From positions 1-64,000 of the forward strand of contig JBCBVY010000006.1 of assembly GCA_039817385.1 (NCBI GenBank): a stretch of 64,000 bases of DNA, read 5' to 3'. The stretch is from JBCBCP01 sp039817385. Lineage in GTDB: Bacteria; Pseudomonadota; Alphaproteobacteria; Rhodobacterales; Rhodobacteraceae. The notes below the pieces were generated by a model. It was not told the origin of the DNA and searched no databases. It saw nothing but the letters and a program-made list of their open reading frames with translations. Both the position numbers and the translations under genes were made by a program. Shown here one piece after another: positions 25,537 to 34,347 of this stretch (positions are counted from its first letter, which is position 1; the number at the start of each line of letters is the position of its first letter).

Positions 25537-26715
25537 CTATTTCGCGATGATGCGCGTGGCTGCATCTGCCAGCACGTTTAAGCCGAGCACGAGGTCCGGC
25601 TCCGCCGTATCTTCCTCGAACGCGTGGCTGATCCCGCCAATCGACGGCACAAAGAGCATCGCCGCGGGCAGCTGCCGCGCCACGTTTGTCGCGTCATGCA
25701 GGGCGCCGGAGGGCATCGTGCGCCAGGCGCCAGGTGCATGCGCGCCCGCTGCCGCCTCCAGCGCGGCGCGCAGGCCGGAGTCCATCGCAACCGGCTCCAG
25801 CCCCAGCATGCGGCCAAAGTGCAGGCCCATGCCCCGCGCGGCAGCGACCTCTGCTGCGGTGTCGCGGATGATCCGCTCCATCCGCGCCAGCCGGTCCGGA
25901 TCGCCATCGCGCCATTGCATAGAAAACCGCGCCTGCCCCGGCACGATGCTGGAAGCGTTGGGCGCAAGGCTCACATGGCCAATGGTCCAGACGGTTTGCG
26001 GCGTTACCACGCTCTGCAGTCGATCATTCAGAGACGCGCTAAAAGCCGAAAGCGCCTGAAACGCATCCGCGCGCAGGGCCATCGGCGTGGTGCCCGCGTG
26101 GTTCTGCTGGCCCTCAAAGGTGATGACCATATCGCGAATGCCGACGATGTCGGTCACAACGCCAATCCCCTCGCCCGCGGCGTCCAGAACCGGACCCTGT
26201 TCAATGTGCATCTCCAGAAAGCTTGTGAAGCGGTCCGCGGGCACAGGCCCCGTGACCATATCCGCCATCGCCTGCCGTGCCTGCCCCACCGTGACGCCCT
26301 CATGGTCTCGCAACGCATCTGCGGCCTCGGGTGCCAAACCGCCCGACCAGACGCTGCTGCCGGTCAGAACGCCAAACCGGCCCTCTTCGTCCTGAAAGCT
26401 CACCACAGACACCCCCGGCACGGCCCGGGCGACCTCCAGCCCCGCGATCACGCCCAGCGCCCCATCAAGCCATCCACCCGTCGGCTGGCTGTCCGAATGC
26501 GAGCCAATCAGCAAGGACGGCCCCTCTGCAAGGCCAAAAAGGTTGCCCATCGCATCGCAGGCGACCTCAAGCCCCGCCTCTGCGAACTGCGCCGCCAGCC
26601 AGCGCCGCGCGGCGATATCGGGCGCGCTGTAGGCGGGGCGCACAACGCCTGTCCCCTCTGCGCCAAAACTGCGCAGGGTTTTCAGATCCTTCAGGAACCG
26701 CGCCGCATCCACCAT
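25537..26715 (-). CDS. M20-family Zn-dependent amidohydrolase (carbamoylase / allantoate amidohydrolase type)
   Basis: 392 residues. Hydantoinase/carbamoylase-type M20 motifs: GSHSDSQPTGGWLDGALGV (metal His and bridging Asp), SFQDEEGRFG (Glu catalytic/metal), EMHIEQGPVLD, a dimerisation domain with NHAGTTPM, and the late GISHAFEED with a metal His. Members hydrolyse N-carbamoyl amino acids, beta-ureidopropionate or allantoate. The purine pathway at 46-57 kb lacks an allantoate amidohydrolase, and this enzyme could fill that step. The start at 26715 was chosen by the family N-terminus (ARFLKDLKTLRSFG). It is divergent from hscC, 73 bases apart. Confidence 0.88.
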   Translation of the reverse strand: MVDAARFLKDLKTLRSFGAEGTGVVRPAYSAPDIAARRWLAAQFAEAGLEVACDAMGNLFGLAEGPSLLIGSHSDSQPTGGWLDGALGVIAGLEVARAVPGVSVVSFQDEEGRFGVLTGSSVWSGGLAPEAADALRDHEGVTVGQARQAMADMVTGPVPADRFTSFLEMHIEQGPVLDAAGEGIGVVTDIVGIRDMVITFEGQQNHAGTTPMALRADAFQALSAFSASLNDRLQSVVTPQTVWTIGHVSLAPNASSIVPGQARFSMQWRDGDPDRLARMERIIRDTAAEVAAARGMGLHFGRMLGLEPVAMDSGLRAALEAAAGAHAPGAWRTMPSGALHDATNVARQLPAAMLFVPSIGGISHAFEEDTAEPDLVLGLNVLADAATRIIAK

Positions 26716-26788
26716 CCTGCGCCCTTTCGTTTGACCCCGGTAATCGGGCGGGAAATAACGGGGCCATCTAGAGCCCGGAGCGCACGCC

Positions 26789-28495
26789 TTGTCCACACAT
26801 CCCCCCATCGGAATTGACCTTGGCACGACCAATTCGCTGATCGCCGTGTTCGAGGACGGCGCGGCGCGCCTCTTGCCCAATGCGCTGGGTGATGTGCTGA
26901 CCCCGTCGGTCGTGTCGCTGGCAGAGGGCGAGGTGCTGGTTGGCGCCGCCGCGCGGGACCGGCTGGCCACCCATCCGCGAGACACGGCAGCGGCGTTCAA
27001 GCGGGCGATGGGCACGGACACGGCGTTCAAGCTTGGGGCCAAGACCCTACGGGCCGAAGAGCTGTCCGCGCTGGTCCTGCGCAAGCTGAAGGCGGATGCG
27101 GAGGCTGCGCTGGGGACTGACCTGCGCGACGTCGTCGTCTCCGTGCCCGCCTATTTCAACCAGTCGCAGCGGCAGGCGACGATGGCGGCCTGCGCCATTG
27201 CTGAGTTGAACGCGGTCCGGCTGGTGAATGAGCCGACGGCGGCCGCACTGGCCTACGGGCTGCAGGACCGCGGCGGCGAAAGCCAGTTCCTCGTCTTTGA
27301 CCTCGGCGGCGGCACGTTCGACGTCACCGTGCTGGAGCATTTCGACGGGGTGATGGAGGTTAAGGCTTCCTCCGGCGATGCGTTCCTCGGCGGGGAGGAT
27401 TTTACCGATGCGCTGGCCAAGGCAATGGCCGATACGCTGGGCCAGCCCTGGGCCAAGCTGCACCGGGATGTGCAGGACCAGCTGCGCTTTCAGGCGGATG
27501 CGGCCAAGCGGCAACTGTCTGGAATGGAGGCGTATGAGGGACGGGTGAAAGTGGGCAGCGACCACCACGACATCTCCGTCACGCGCGCCATGTTCAGCGA
27601 TGCGGCGGTTGGGCTGGTCAAACGGCTGCACCGCCCGATTGAACGGTGTTTCTACGACAGCGGCGAGGGGATCGACGCGCTGGACCGCGTGATCCTGGTG
27701 GGCGGCGCGACACGTATGCCGATGATCCGCCAGATGGTCGCGCGGCAGTTCAAGATGCTGCCCGAGATGACGATCGACCCGGACCATGCCGTGGCGCTGG
27801 GTGCTGCCGTGCAGGCGGGGCTGGTGGCCGAAGACCGCGCGCTGGACGATGTGGTGATGACCGATGTCTCGCCCTTTTCGGTCGGGATCGAGACGGCGAC
27901 GAAGCTGCCCAGCGGACAGGTCCTTGGCGGGTTTTTCCAGCCGATCATCGAGCGGAACACGCCCTTGCCCGCCTCGCGCAGCCGCAGTTTTTCCTCGATG
28001 GACGACAACCAGACCAAGCTGCGCGTCGATGTCTACCAGGGCGAGGCACCGAAGGTCGAAGACAACGTGCATCTGGGCCAGTTTCAGCTCGACATTCCCA
28101 AGGCCAAGGCGGGGATGGAGGGAATGACCGTGCGCATCACCTATGATCCCTCGGGCCTCATTGACGTCGAGGCGACGGTGCAATCGACCGGCAAGCAGGC
28201 GGGCATTGTTATCCGCGAAAATGTCTCGGGGCTGACCGAAGAGCAGATCGACATCAACCTGCGGCAGATGGCGACGCTCAAGCTGCACCCGCGGGAGGAT
28301 GAAGAGAACGTCGCCTTCCTCGCCCGGATCCGGCGTCTTTATGAGATGGCGTCGGGGGATGACCGGTCGATGGTGCAGGCCCTGCTGATCCAGTTCGAGG
28401 CGGCGCTGGAGGGGCAAGACCCCGATACCATCGCCCGCCTGCGCGGTGAGTTGGGCGGGACGCTGGACGCAATCGACGATCACTATGTCAGCTAG
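26789..28495 (+). CDS. hscC: Hsp70-family chaperone, HscC-like
   Basis: 568 residues, shorter than DnaK (about 640) and without its long C-terminal lid. Nucleotide-binding motifs: GIDLGTTNS at residues 8-16, DLGGGTFDVTV, and VGGATRMP. The substrate-binding beta domain follows (TDVSPFSVGIET, then a Gly/Ser-rich loop). HscC in E. coli is a specialised Hsp70 that works with a membrane J protein (DjlC), not with DnaJ. A TTG start is used: GGAG lies eight bases upstream and the family N-terminus begins right after. The 3' end overlaps the J-like gene by 11 bases. Confidence 0.93.
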   Translation: MSTHPPIGIDLGTTNSLIAVFEDGAARLLPNALGDVLTPSVVSLAEGEVLVGAAARDRLATHPRDTAAAFKRAMGTDTAFKLGAKTLRAEELSALVLRKLKADAEAALGTDLRDVVVSVPAYFNQSQRQATMAACAIAELNAVRLVNEPTAAALAYGLQDRGGESQFLVFDLGGGTFDVTVLEHFDGVMEVKASSGDAFLGGEDFTDALAKAMADTLGQPWAKLHRDVQDQLRFQADAAKRQLSGMEAYEGRVKVGSDHHDISVTRAMFSDAAVGLVKRLHRPIERCFYDSGEGIDALDRVILVGGATRMPMIRQMVARQFKMLPEMTIDPDHAVALGAAVQAGLVAEDRALDDVVMTDVSPFSVGIETATKLPSGQVLGGFFQPIIERNTPLPASRSRSFSSMDDNQTKLRVDVYQGEAPKVEDNVHLGQFQLDIPKAKAGMEGMTVRITYDPSGLIDVEATVQSTGKQAGIVIRENVSGLTEEQIDINLRQMATLKLHPREDEENVAFLARIRRLYEMASGDDRSMVQALLIQFEAALEGQDPDTIARLRGELGGTLDAIDDHYVS

Positions 28496-29618
28496 GTGGC
28501 CTTGGGCGGAACTCGGCCTCTCAGGCAAGGCCCCGCTGCGCGAGGTCAAACGCGCCTATGCCGCGCGCCTGAAAGAGATTGACCGCAGCGATCCGGAGGC
28601 CTTTGGCGCACTGCGGGGAGCGTTTGATGCGGCCAAGGGCCGTGCCGCGCGAAATGATTCCAAACGCCCGCGTATGGCAGAGCTTGCGGCGGAAAAGGCG
28701 GGCACTCGGGCTGTTCCGAGAGAGCCGGAACGCGCTAGGGCGCCCCAGCAGGACGAGATCACGGATGAACCTGTAGCGCTTGCCAAGCCTGAGCCCGCGC
28801 CCGAACCGGCCCCCGCGCCGGAGCCGGTTGCGCCGACCGCCCCACGCGCAAAGCGCCGTAACCCGCCGGTCCCGCCTAAGCCCTGGGGCGTTGCTGGGGG
28901 CGCGCTCGATACGCTGCTGGACGAAGACCCGTTGGCCGCCGAAGACGCGTTTTGGACCAATCTGCGCAAAGCGACAAAGATTTGGCCCTGGGACACGGAG
29001 GCGCTGGAGCGGCTCCTGTCGCTTGATCTCGCACAGGACATTTCCCGGCGGCGCGACGTGGAGCGGCTGCTTTTTCGGAACCTCAAGGAAAACGTGACCA
29101 GCCCGGAAACTGGCTACCAACCGTCCATCGCCCTCCTGCTCGAACGGCAGTTCGGCTGGGCCGCGGACGGGGTCGGGCTGCGCCGCCGCCTCGGCTATGA
29201 GCCGAAATTCGAGCTTATGATGCACGGCCATGCGCTGAGCCTGCCGAAGACGGAGCGCCCGAAAGCCGGGACAGTGGTGGACCAGACCCACCGCTGGGGC
29301 TGGTATAAGGCGGGGGTGTTCGTGATCCTGTGGCTCGTCTCGCTCCAGGGGCAGCGGATTAGCTCGGTCGAAGACGGGATCATTCAGGTCATCGCCCTGT
29401 TCATCTTCGTCTGGTTTATGCGCTGGATCATACGCGGCCTTGTAATCGGCGCCGCCTGGATCGGGCGCATCACACGGCTTTCCCGCCCCAGCCGCGCGCT
29501 TTTCGCGCGGTTCTTTCCCGAAACCGAGAAGGCGCTGGACCGCAACCCGAGGGCCCGGGATTTTGCCCAGTTCGTGCTGGCGGCCATCCTGACCGCCCTG
29601 ATCTTTATCGCCGGCTGA
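28485..29618 (+). CDS. membrane J-domain-like partner of HscC (DjlC-like)
   Basis: 377 residues. The first 50 residues form a degenerate J domain (WAELGL, REVKRAYAARLKEIDRSDPEAF, ALRGAFDAAK): helices I-III are recognisable but the HPD loop is replaced by KEIDRSDPE, as in DjlC-type proteins. A Pro/Ala/Glu-rich linker (about residues 85-125) follows, then an alpha-helical region, and three C-terminal hydrophobic segments (about 270-285, 295-325 and 355-375), so it should be membrane-bound. The 11-base overlap with hscC argues for a dedicated pair. Clients are unknown. Confidence 0.8.
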   Translation: MSARWPWAELGLSGKAPLREVKRAYAARLKEIDRSDPEAFGALRGAFDAAKGRAARNDSKRPRMAELAAEKAGTRAVPREPERARAPQQDEITDEPVALAKPEPAPEPAPAPEPVAPTAPRAKRRNPPVPPKPWGVAGGALDTLLDEDPLAAEDAFWTNLRKATKIWPWDTEALERLLSLDLAQDISRRRDVERLLFRNLKENVTSPETGYQPSIALLLERQFGWAADGVGLRRRLGYEPKFELMMHGHALSLPKTERPKAGTVVDQTHRWGWYKAGVFVILWLVSLQGQRISSVEDGIIQVIALFIFVWFMRWIIRGLVIGAAWIGRITRLSRPSRALFARFFPETEKALDRNPRARDFAQFVLAAILTALIFIAG

Positions 29619-29629
29619 TCGTCTCGGCT

Positions 29630-32374
29630 CTATTCCGCCGCGACCTGGGCCTGCACAGCTTCGACCCGCACGGCGGAGTATTTGAACTCCGGGATCTTGC
29701 CATAGGGATCGACTGCCGGGTTGGTCAGGATGTTCGCCGCCGCCTCTACATAGGCGAAGGGCAGGAAGACCATGTCGGGCGCCACCGCGCGGTCCTCGCG
29801 CGCCATGATCTCGATACTGCCGCGTTTGGTCGTCAGGCGCACCATGTCGCCGGCTTGAATGCCCAGCTTGCGGATGGTCGAGGGGTGCAGAGAGCAGTTC
29901 GCCTCCGGCTCCACCGCGTCCAGCACCTTTGCCCGCCGCGTCATCGACCCGGTGTGCCAATGCTCCAGCTGGCGGCCCGTGGTCAGGATCATCGGGTAGT
30001 CTGCATCCGGCATATCATCGGGCGGAATGACCGAGGCCGGGGTGAACCGCGCGCGCCCATCGGGCCGGGGGAAGCCATCGCCAAAGACCACCGCTTGGCC
30101 CGGGTCATCTTCGGACAGCGACGGGTAGGTCACCGCCTGCCCCTCAAGCCGTTCCCAGGTGATGTTGTCGAGGCTGCGCATGTTGCGCTTCATTTCGGCA
30201 AAGATCTCGGAGGGGTGAATATAGGTCCAGTCGAGGCCGCAGCGCTTGGCCAGCTCTACCTCGATCCACCAGTCTTCCTTTGCCTCGCCCGGGGGCGCCA
30301 CCGCGGGGCGCACCATCTGCACCTGCCGGTTGGTATTCGACACGGTGCCCGCCTTTTCATAGATCGCTGAGGCGGGAAGGATCACATCAGCAAAGTTGGC
30401 CGTTTCGGTGATGAAGATGTCCTGCACCACCAGATGATCCAGCTTGGCCAGCGCATCGCGGGCGTGTTCAACGTCCGGGTCGGACATCGCCGGGTTTTCG
30501 CCGAGGATGTACATTGCCTTGATATCGCCGTCATGGACCGCATCCATGATCTCCGTCACGGTCAGGCCCTTCTCGTTCGAGAAATCCTCAGACCCCCAAA
30601 CCTCGGTAAAGGCCGACCGAACGCCATCGTCCATCACGCTCTGATAATCGGGTAGGAACATCGGGATCAGGCCCGCATCGGACGCGCCCTGCACGTTGTT
30701 CTGGCCCCGCAGCGGGTGCAGGCCCGTGCCGGGGCGGCCCACATGGCCGCACATCAGCGCAAGGCTGATCAGGCAGCGAGAGTTGTCCGTCCCGTGGATG
30801 TGCTGGCTCACGCCCATGCCCCAAAAGATCATCCCCGCCTTAGACCGGGCAAAGGTCCGCGCCACATCGCGCAGCACCTCGGGTGCAATCCCGCACAGTT
30901 CAGTCATCTTCTCGGGCGCGAAGTCGGCCAGATGCGCCTTTTCCGCCTCCCAATTCTCGGTCCAGGTGTCGATGTATTGCTGGTCATAAAGCCCTTCCTC
31001 CACGATCACATGCATGATCGCGTTCAGCAGGGACACGTCCGCGCCGGGCCGGAATTGCAGCATATGCAACGCGTGCCGCTTGAGCGCCTGCCCCCGCGGG
31101 TCCATCACGATCAACTTGCCGCCGCGCTTGGCGAATTGCTTGAAGTAGGTGGCCGCGACCGGATGGTTCTCGACCGGGTTTGCCCCGATCACAATCGCCA
31201 CATCGGCATTCTCAATCTCGTTGAAGGTCGCGGTGACCGCGCCCGAGCCGACATTCTCCATCAGCGCCGCGACCGAGGAGGCGTGGCACAGCCGCGTGCA
31301 GTGATCCACGTTGTTGTGGCCAAAGCCCTGCCGGATGAACTTCTGGAACAGGTAGGCTTCCTCGTTTGTGCATTTGGCAGACCCAAAGCCTGCCACCTCG
31401 CGCCCGCGGCCCTTCAGACCGTTTGCGGCAACGTCCAGCGCCTCGTCCCAACTCGCCTCGCGAAAGAACGCCTCCCAGTTGCCCGGGTCCACGTTCAGTC
31501 CCTTTGCGGGCGCATCGTCCCGCCGGATCAGCGGCTTGGTCAGCCGGTGGGCGTGGTGGATGTAGTCAAAGCCGAACCGCCCCTTGACGCACAGCCGCCC
31601 CTCGTTCGCGGGCCCGTTGATCCCCTCGACATAGCGGACCTTGCCGTCCTTGACCTTGAGCGAGACCTGGCAACCAACCCCGCAGAAGCCGCAGACGCTT
31701 TCGACCTCGCGGTCGTAATCCTTGCTGTCCCCGCGCTGGTCCTCGTCCATCACGGTGGCCGGCATCAGCGCGCCAGTCGGGCAGGCCTGCACACACTCGC
31801 CGCAGGCGACGCAAGTGCTCTCGCCCATCGGGTCGTCCATGTCGAAGACCGGATAAGCCTCCGCGCCCCGCCCCGCCATGCCAATCACATCGTTGACCTG
31901 CACTTCGCGGCAGGCGCGCACGCAGAGCCCGCAGGAAATGCAGGCATCGAGGTTCACGCGCATCGCCACATGGCTGTCGTCCAAGAGCGGGATGCGCCCC
32001 TCTTCGAGCTTGGGAAAGCGGCTCTCGCTGACGCCGTTTGCATCCGCCATGTCCCAAAGGTGAGCCGAGGCATCGCGCCGCTCAGGCTGGTCAGCCAGCA
32101 GCATCTCGACCACCATCTTGCGCGCGCCCTCCGCCCGCGCCGTATCAGTGCGCACAACCATCCCTTCGGACGGCTCCCGGATGCAGGAGGCCGCGAGTGT
32201 CCGCTCGCCTTCGATCTCCACCATGCAAGCGCGGCAGTTGCCGTCGGGGCGGTAGCCGGGGGCAGGTTTGTGGCACAGGTGCGGGATCACGAGGCCACGC
32301 CCGTTCGCGATCTCCCAGATCGTCAGGCCAGCCTCCGCCGTCACGTCCTGACCGTCGAGCGTAAACGTCACCAT
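29630..32374 (-). CDS. formate dehydrogenase, molybdopterin catalytic (alpha) subunit
   Basis: 914 residues, the size of FdsA/FdhA of NAD-dependent enzymes. Order: an N-terminal [2Fe-2S] domain with C34, C47, C50 and C64; two [4Fe-4S] sets (CISCGLCVRAC and CVACGECVQAC); the CGFCGVGC cluster before the bis-MGD domains; then HCTRLCHASSV near residue 360, where Cys replaces the selenocysteine of FdhF and ligates Mo, next to the catalytic His. It oxidises formate to CO2. No beta, gamma, FdhD or delta gene is adjacent, which is unusual for this type. GGAGG lies six bases before the ATG. Convergent with the J-like gene. Confidence 0.92.
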   Translation of the reverse strand: MVTFTLDGQDVTAEAGLTIWEIANGRGLVIPHLCHKPAPGYRPDGNCRACMVEIEGERTLAASCIREPSEGMVVRTDTARAEGARKMVVEMLLADQPERRDASAHLWDMADANGVSESRFPKLEEGRIPLLDDSHVAMRVNLDACISCGLCVRACREVQVNDVIGMAGRGAEAYPVFDMDDPMGESTCVACGECVQACPTGALMPATVMDEDQRGDSKDYDREVESVCGFCGVGCQVSLKVKDGKVRYVEGINGPANEGRLCVKGRFGFDYIHHAHRLTKPLIRRDDAPAKGLNVDPGNWEAFFREASWDEALDVAANGLKGRGREVAGFGSAKCTNEEAYLFQKFIRQGFGHNNVDHCTRLCHASSVAALMENVGSGAVTATFNEIENADVAIVIGANPVENHPVAATYFKQFAKRGGKLIVMDPRGQALKRHALHMLQFRPGADVSLLNAIMHVIVEEGLYDQQYIDTWTENWEAEKAHLADFAPEKMTELCGIAPEVLRDVARTFARSKAGMIFWGMGVSQHIHGTDNSRCLISLALMCGHVGRPGTGLHPLRGQNNVQGASDAGLIPMFLPDYQSVMDDGVRSAFTEVWGSEDFSNEKGLTVTEIMDAVHDGDIKAMYILGENPAMSDPDVEHARDALAKLDHLVVQDIFITETANFADVILPASAIYEKAGTVSNTNRQVQMVRPAVAPPGEAKEDWWIEVELAKRCGLDWTYIHPSEIFAEMKRNMRSLDNITWERLEGQAVTYPSLSEDDPGQAVVFGDGFPRPDGRARFTPASVIPPDDMPDADYPMILTTGRQLEHWHTGSMTRRAKVLDAVEPEANCSLHPSTIRKLGIQAGDMVRLTTKRGSIEIMAREDRAVAPDMVFLPFAYVEAAANILTNPAVDPYGKIPEFKYSAVRVEAVQAQVAAE

Positions 32375-32519
32375 GTCGCGCCTCCCCTTTGCTGTGGTCT
32401 AGCGCAGGCGCTGCGGGCGCGGGCATACCAATCCCGACATCACACCCCGAATTTGCGCCACGCCCTGTTTCCGATCCGCGCCCATTGCACCCCTTGCGCG
32501 GCACCGCTAGCGATGCGCC

Positions 32520-33548
32520 ATGTCCTCTGCCGCCAGCCTCCGCCGCACTGCGCTCAGCCTCACGATTGGGGCCATCGGCGCAGCGCTGGCGCATCTGGTC
32601 GGCCTGCCCATCGCCGTTCTGACCGGCCCCGCCATCGCAGTCAGCCTTGCGGGCCTCGCGGGCCTGCGCACCGGGTTTGACGAGACCGTCCGCAATGCCG
32701 TCTTCCTTCTGGTCGGCGTCACCATCGGCAGCGGAGTGGACCCTGATGCAGGCCAAGCCCTTCTGCGCTGGCCGCTTGCCTTTGCCGCGCTGGCGGTCAT
32801 GCTTTGGCTGACGCTCGTGCTGGGCAGCCGTCTTTTGCAGCGCCTTTTCGGACTGGATCGGCGCAGCGCCATCCTCGCCGCTGCCCCCGGGCATCTCAGC
32901 TTTGTCGTGGGGCTGTCGACGGGGCTGAACCTCGACACCACGCGGGTCGTGGTTGTCCAGTCGGTGCGGCTTCTGGCACTGACCCTCACCGTTCCGGCCA
33001 TCGCCGCACTGCTTGGCGTTGATCTGAGCGGCCCCATCCTGCCCAGCGGCGCGCCGCTCTCGTGGCTGCATCTGGCTGCGCTGCTTGTTGCGGGGCTGGC
33101 CCTTGGCACGCTGGCCGCGCGCATCGGCCTGCCTGCGCCGCTGCTGATCGGCGGGATGCTCGCCTCCAGCATCGGGCATGGCACCGGCGTCACACCCGGC
33201 CTGCCGCCGCCGTGGATCGCCGCGGCAGGCCTCGTCGCTGTCGGCACCCTGATCGGCACGCGGTTCAGCGGCATTTCCCGGCAGGCCCTCTTGCGCTCGC
33301 TCACCGCCGGCCTTGCCGTTACCGCACTCTGTGTCCTCTTGGCCCTCGCCTTCGCCATCCCGGTCGCCAACCTTCTTGGGTTCGAGGTCACCCACGTCCT
33401 AATCGCATTCGCGCCCGGCGGCCTTGAGACGATGATCGCGATGGGCGTTGTCCTTGGCGCAGATCCCGGCTTTGTCGCCGCCGCCCATGTGGCGCGTCTG
33501 CTGATCCTGACACTCATCCTGCCCGCGTTCGTGGGGCGCCTGCGCTAA
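32520..33548 (+). CDS. AbrB-family membrane protein (COG3180 type)
   Basis: 342 residues with about ten membrane helices in two similar halves (GLPIAVLTGPAIAVSLAGLAGL in the first, GLPAPLLIGGMLASSIGH in the second). E. coli AbrB gave the name because of an ammonia mono-oxygenase regulator link, but the protein is an integral membrane protein and a transport role is more likely. There is no DNA-binding domain. It is divergent from the formate dehydrogenase gene with a 145-base spacer. The stop is followed by a dispersed repeat at 33551. Confidence 0.85.
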   Translation: MSSAASLRRTALSLTIGAIGAALAHLVGLPIAVLTGPAIAVSLAGLAGLRTGFDETVRNAVFLLVGVTIGSGVDPDAGQALLRWPLAFAALAVMLWLTLVLGSRLLQRLFGLDRRSAILAAAPGHLSFVVGLSTGLNLDTTRVVVVQSVRLLALTLTVPAIAALLGVDLSGPILPSGAPLSWLHLAALLVAGLALGTLAARIGLPAPLLIGGMLASSIGHGTGVTPGLPPPWIAAAGLVAVGTLIGTRFSGISRQALLRSLTAGLAVTALCVLLALAFAIPVANLLGFEVTHVLIAFAPGGLETMIAMGVVLGADPGFVAAAHVARLLILTLILPAFVGRLR

Positions 33549-33550
33549 GG

Positions 33551-33600
33551 CTTCACTTGGCAAAATAAACTCCTCCCCACTTACGGCGGCAAAGCGGCCT
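33551..33600 (+). repeat. dispersed intergenic repeat, copy 2
   Basis: The first 20 bases are identical to 23332-23351. The following CCCCACTTACGGCGGCAAAG module (33576-33595) matches the reverse complement of 52561-52580 except for one base (CCCCAC versus TCCCCT-type ends). It lies between the AbrB-type gene and the phosphatase gene. Confidence 0.7.
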
Positions 33601-33681
33601 ATCGTGCAAAAGGGAGTGTCCCGTCCTTCCCACCCGCGCGCCGCTCACTTACAAAGCGCCGAACCCAAGCAAAGGCACCGC

Positions 33682-34335
33682 ATGTCCCACATCACCCTCA
33701 TTCGCCACGGGCAGGCCAATTCCGGCGCGCAAGACGAGGAAAGCTATGACCGGCTTTCCGATCTGGGGCATCAGCAGGCAGCATGGCTGGGTGCGCATCT
33801 GAAGGGCACGCGCAACCATCACGCCCGCCTCTACACCGGCACGCTGCGCCGCCACATAGAGACCGCGGAAGCGATGGACACAGGGTTGGAGCCGATCCGC
33901 GACGCGCGCCTGAACGAGCTCGAATATTTCACCCTCGCCGCGGCACTGCGCGACGAACAGGGTGTGCCAATCCCGACGGAGCAGCAGGCGTTTACCCAGC
34001 ACCTGCCCCGCGTCTTCAACGCGTGGCGCGCGGGCGAGATCAAGGGCGCCCCCGAAACGTTTGAGGCATTCGAAGACCGGATCGCAAGCGCCTTGTCCGA
34101 AATTGCTGCGGGGTCCGGTCCGGCACTGGTCGTGACCTCTGGCGGGCTGATCGCGAACGTGATGCGCCAGCATCTGCGGCTGGATGTGGACGGGATGGCC
34201 GCGCTGGCGCTGGCGATCATGAACACCTCCCTGCACCGCCTGTTCCCGGTGGGCGGCACGTGGTCGCCGGTCATGTTCAACGCGGTCCCGCATCTAGAGG
34301 CGCCGGACCGCCACCACGCGCAAACCCATGTGTAA
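33682..34335 (+). CDS. histidine phosphatase family protein
   Basis: 217 residues. The catalytic LIRHGQ motif lies at residues 6-11. The second conserved Arg is in TLRRHIETAE, and the acid/base Glu-Leu is in NELEYF; the late His expected near residue 150 is replaced by VVTSGGLIANV, so the family's GHG is SGG here. That exchange is seen in some bacterial members and may reduce classical activity. The substrate is unknown (phosphosugar or phosphoglycerate mutase-like clade). It is 12 bases upstream of a GST gene, probably one operon. Confidence 0.88.
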   Translation: MSHITLIRHGQANSGAQDEESYDRLSDLGHQQAAWLGAHLKGTRNHHARLYTGTLRRHIETAEAMDTGLEPIRDARLNELEYFTLAAALRDEQGVPIPTEQQAFTQHLPRVFNAWRAGEIKGAPETFEAFEDRIASALSEIAAGSGPALVVTSGGLIANVMRQHLRLDVDGMAALALAIMNTSLHRLFPVGGTWSPVMFNAVPHLEAPDRHHAQTHV

Positions 34336-34347
34336 GGACCGAGGCTC

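Noticed and set aside
26789..28495. Main DnaK chaperone
   Set aside because: Too short, lacks the C-terminal lid and EEVD-like tail, and is paired with a membrane J-like gene rather than dnaJ; HscC is the better fit.
30716..32680. A 654-codon open frame antisense to the formate dehydrogenase gene
   Set aside because: A shadow of the conserved gene; no recognisable domains.
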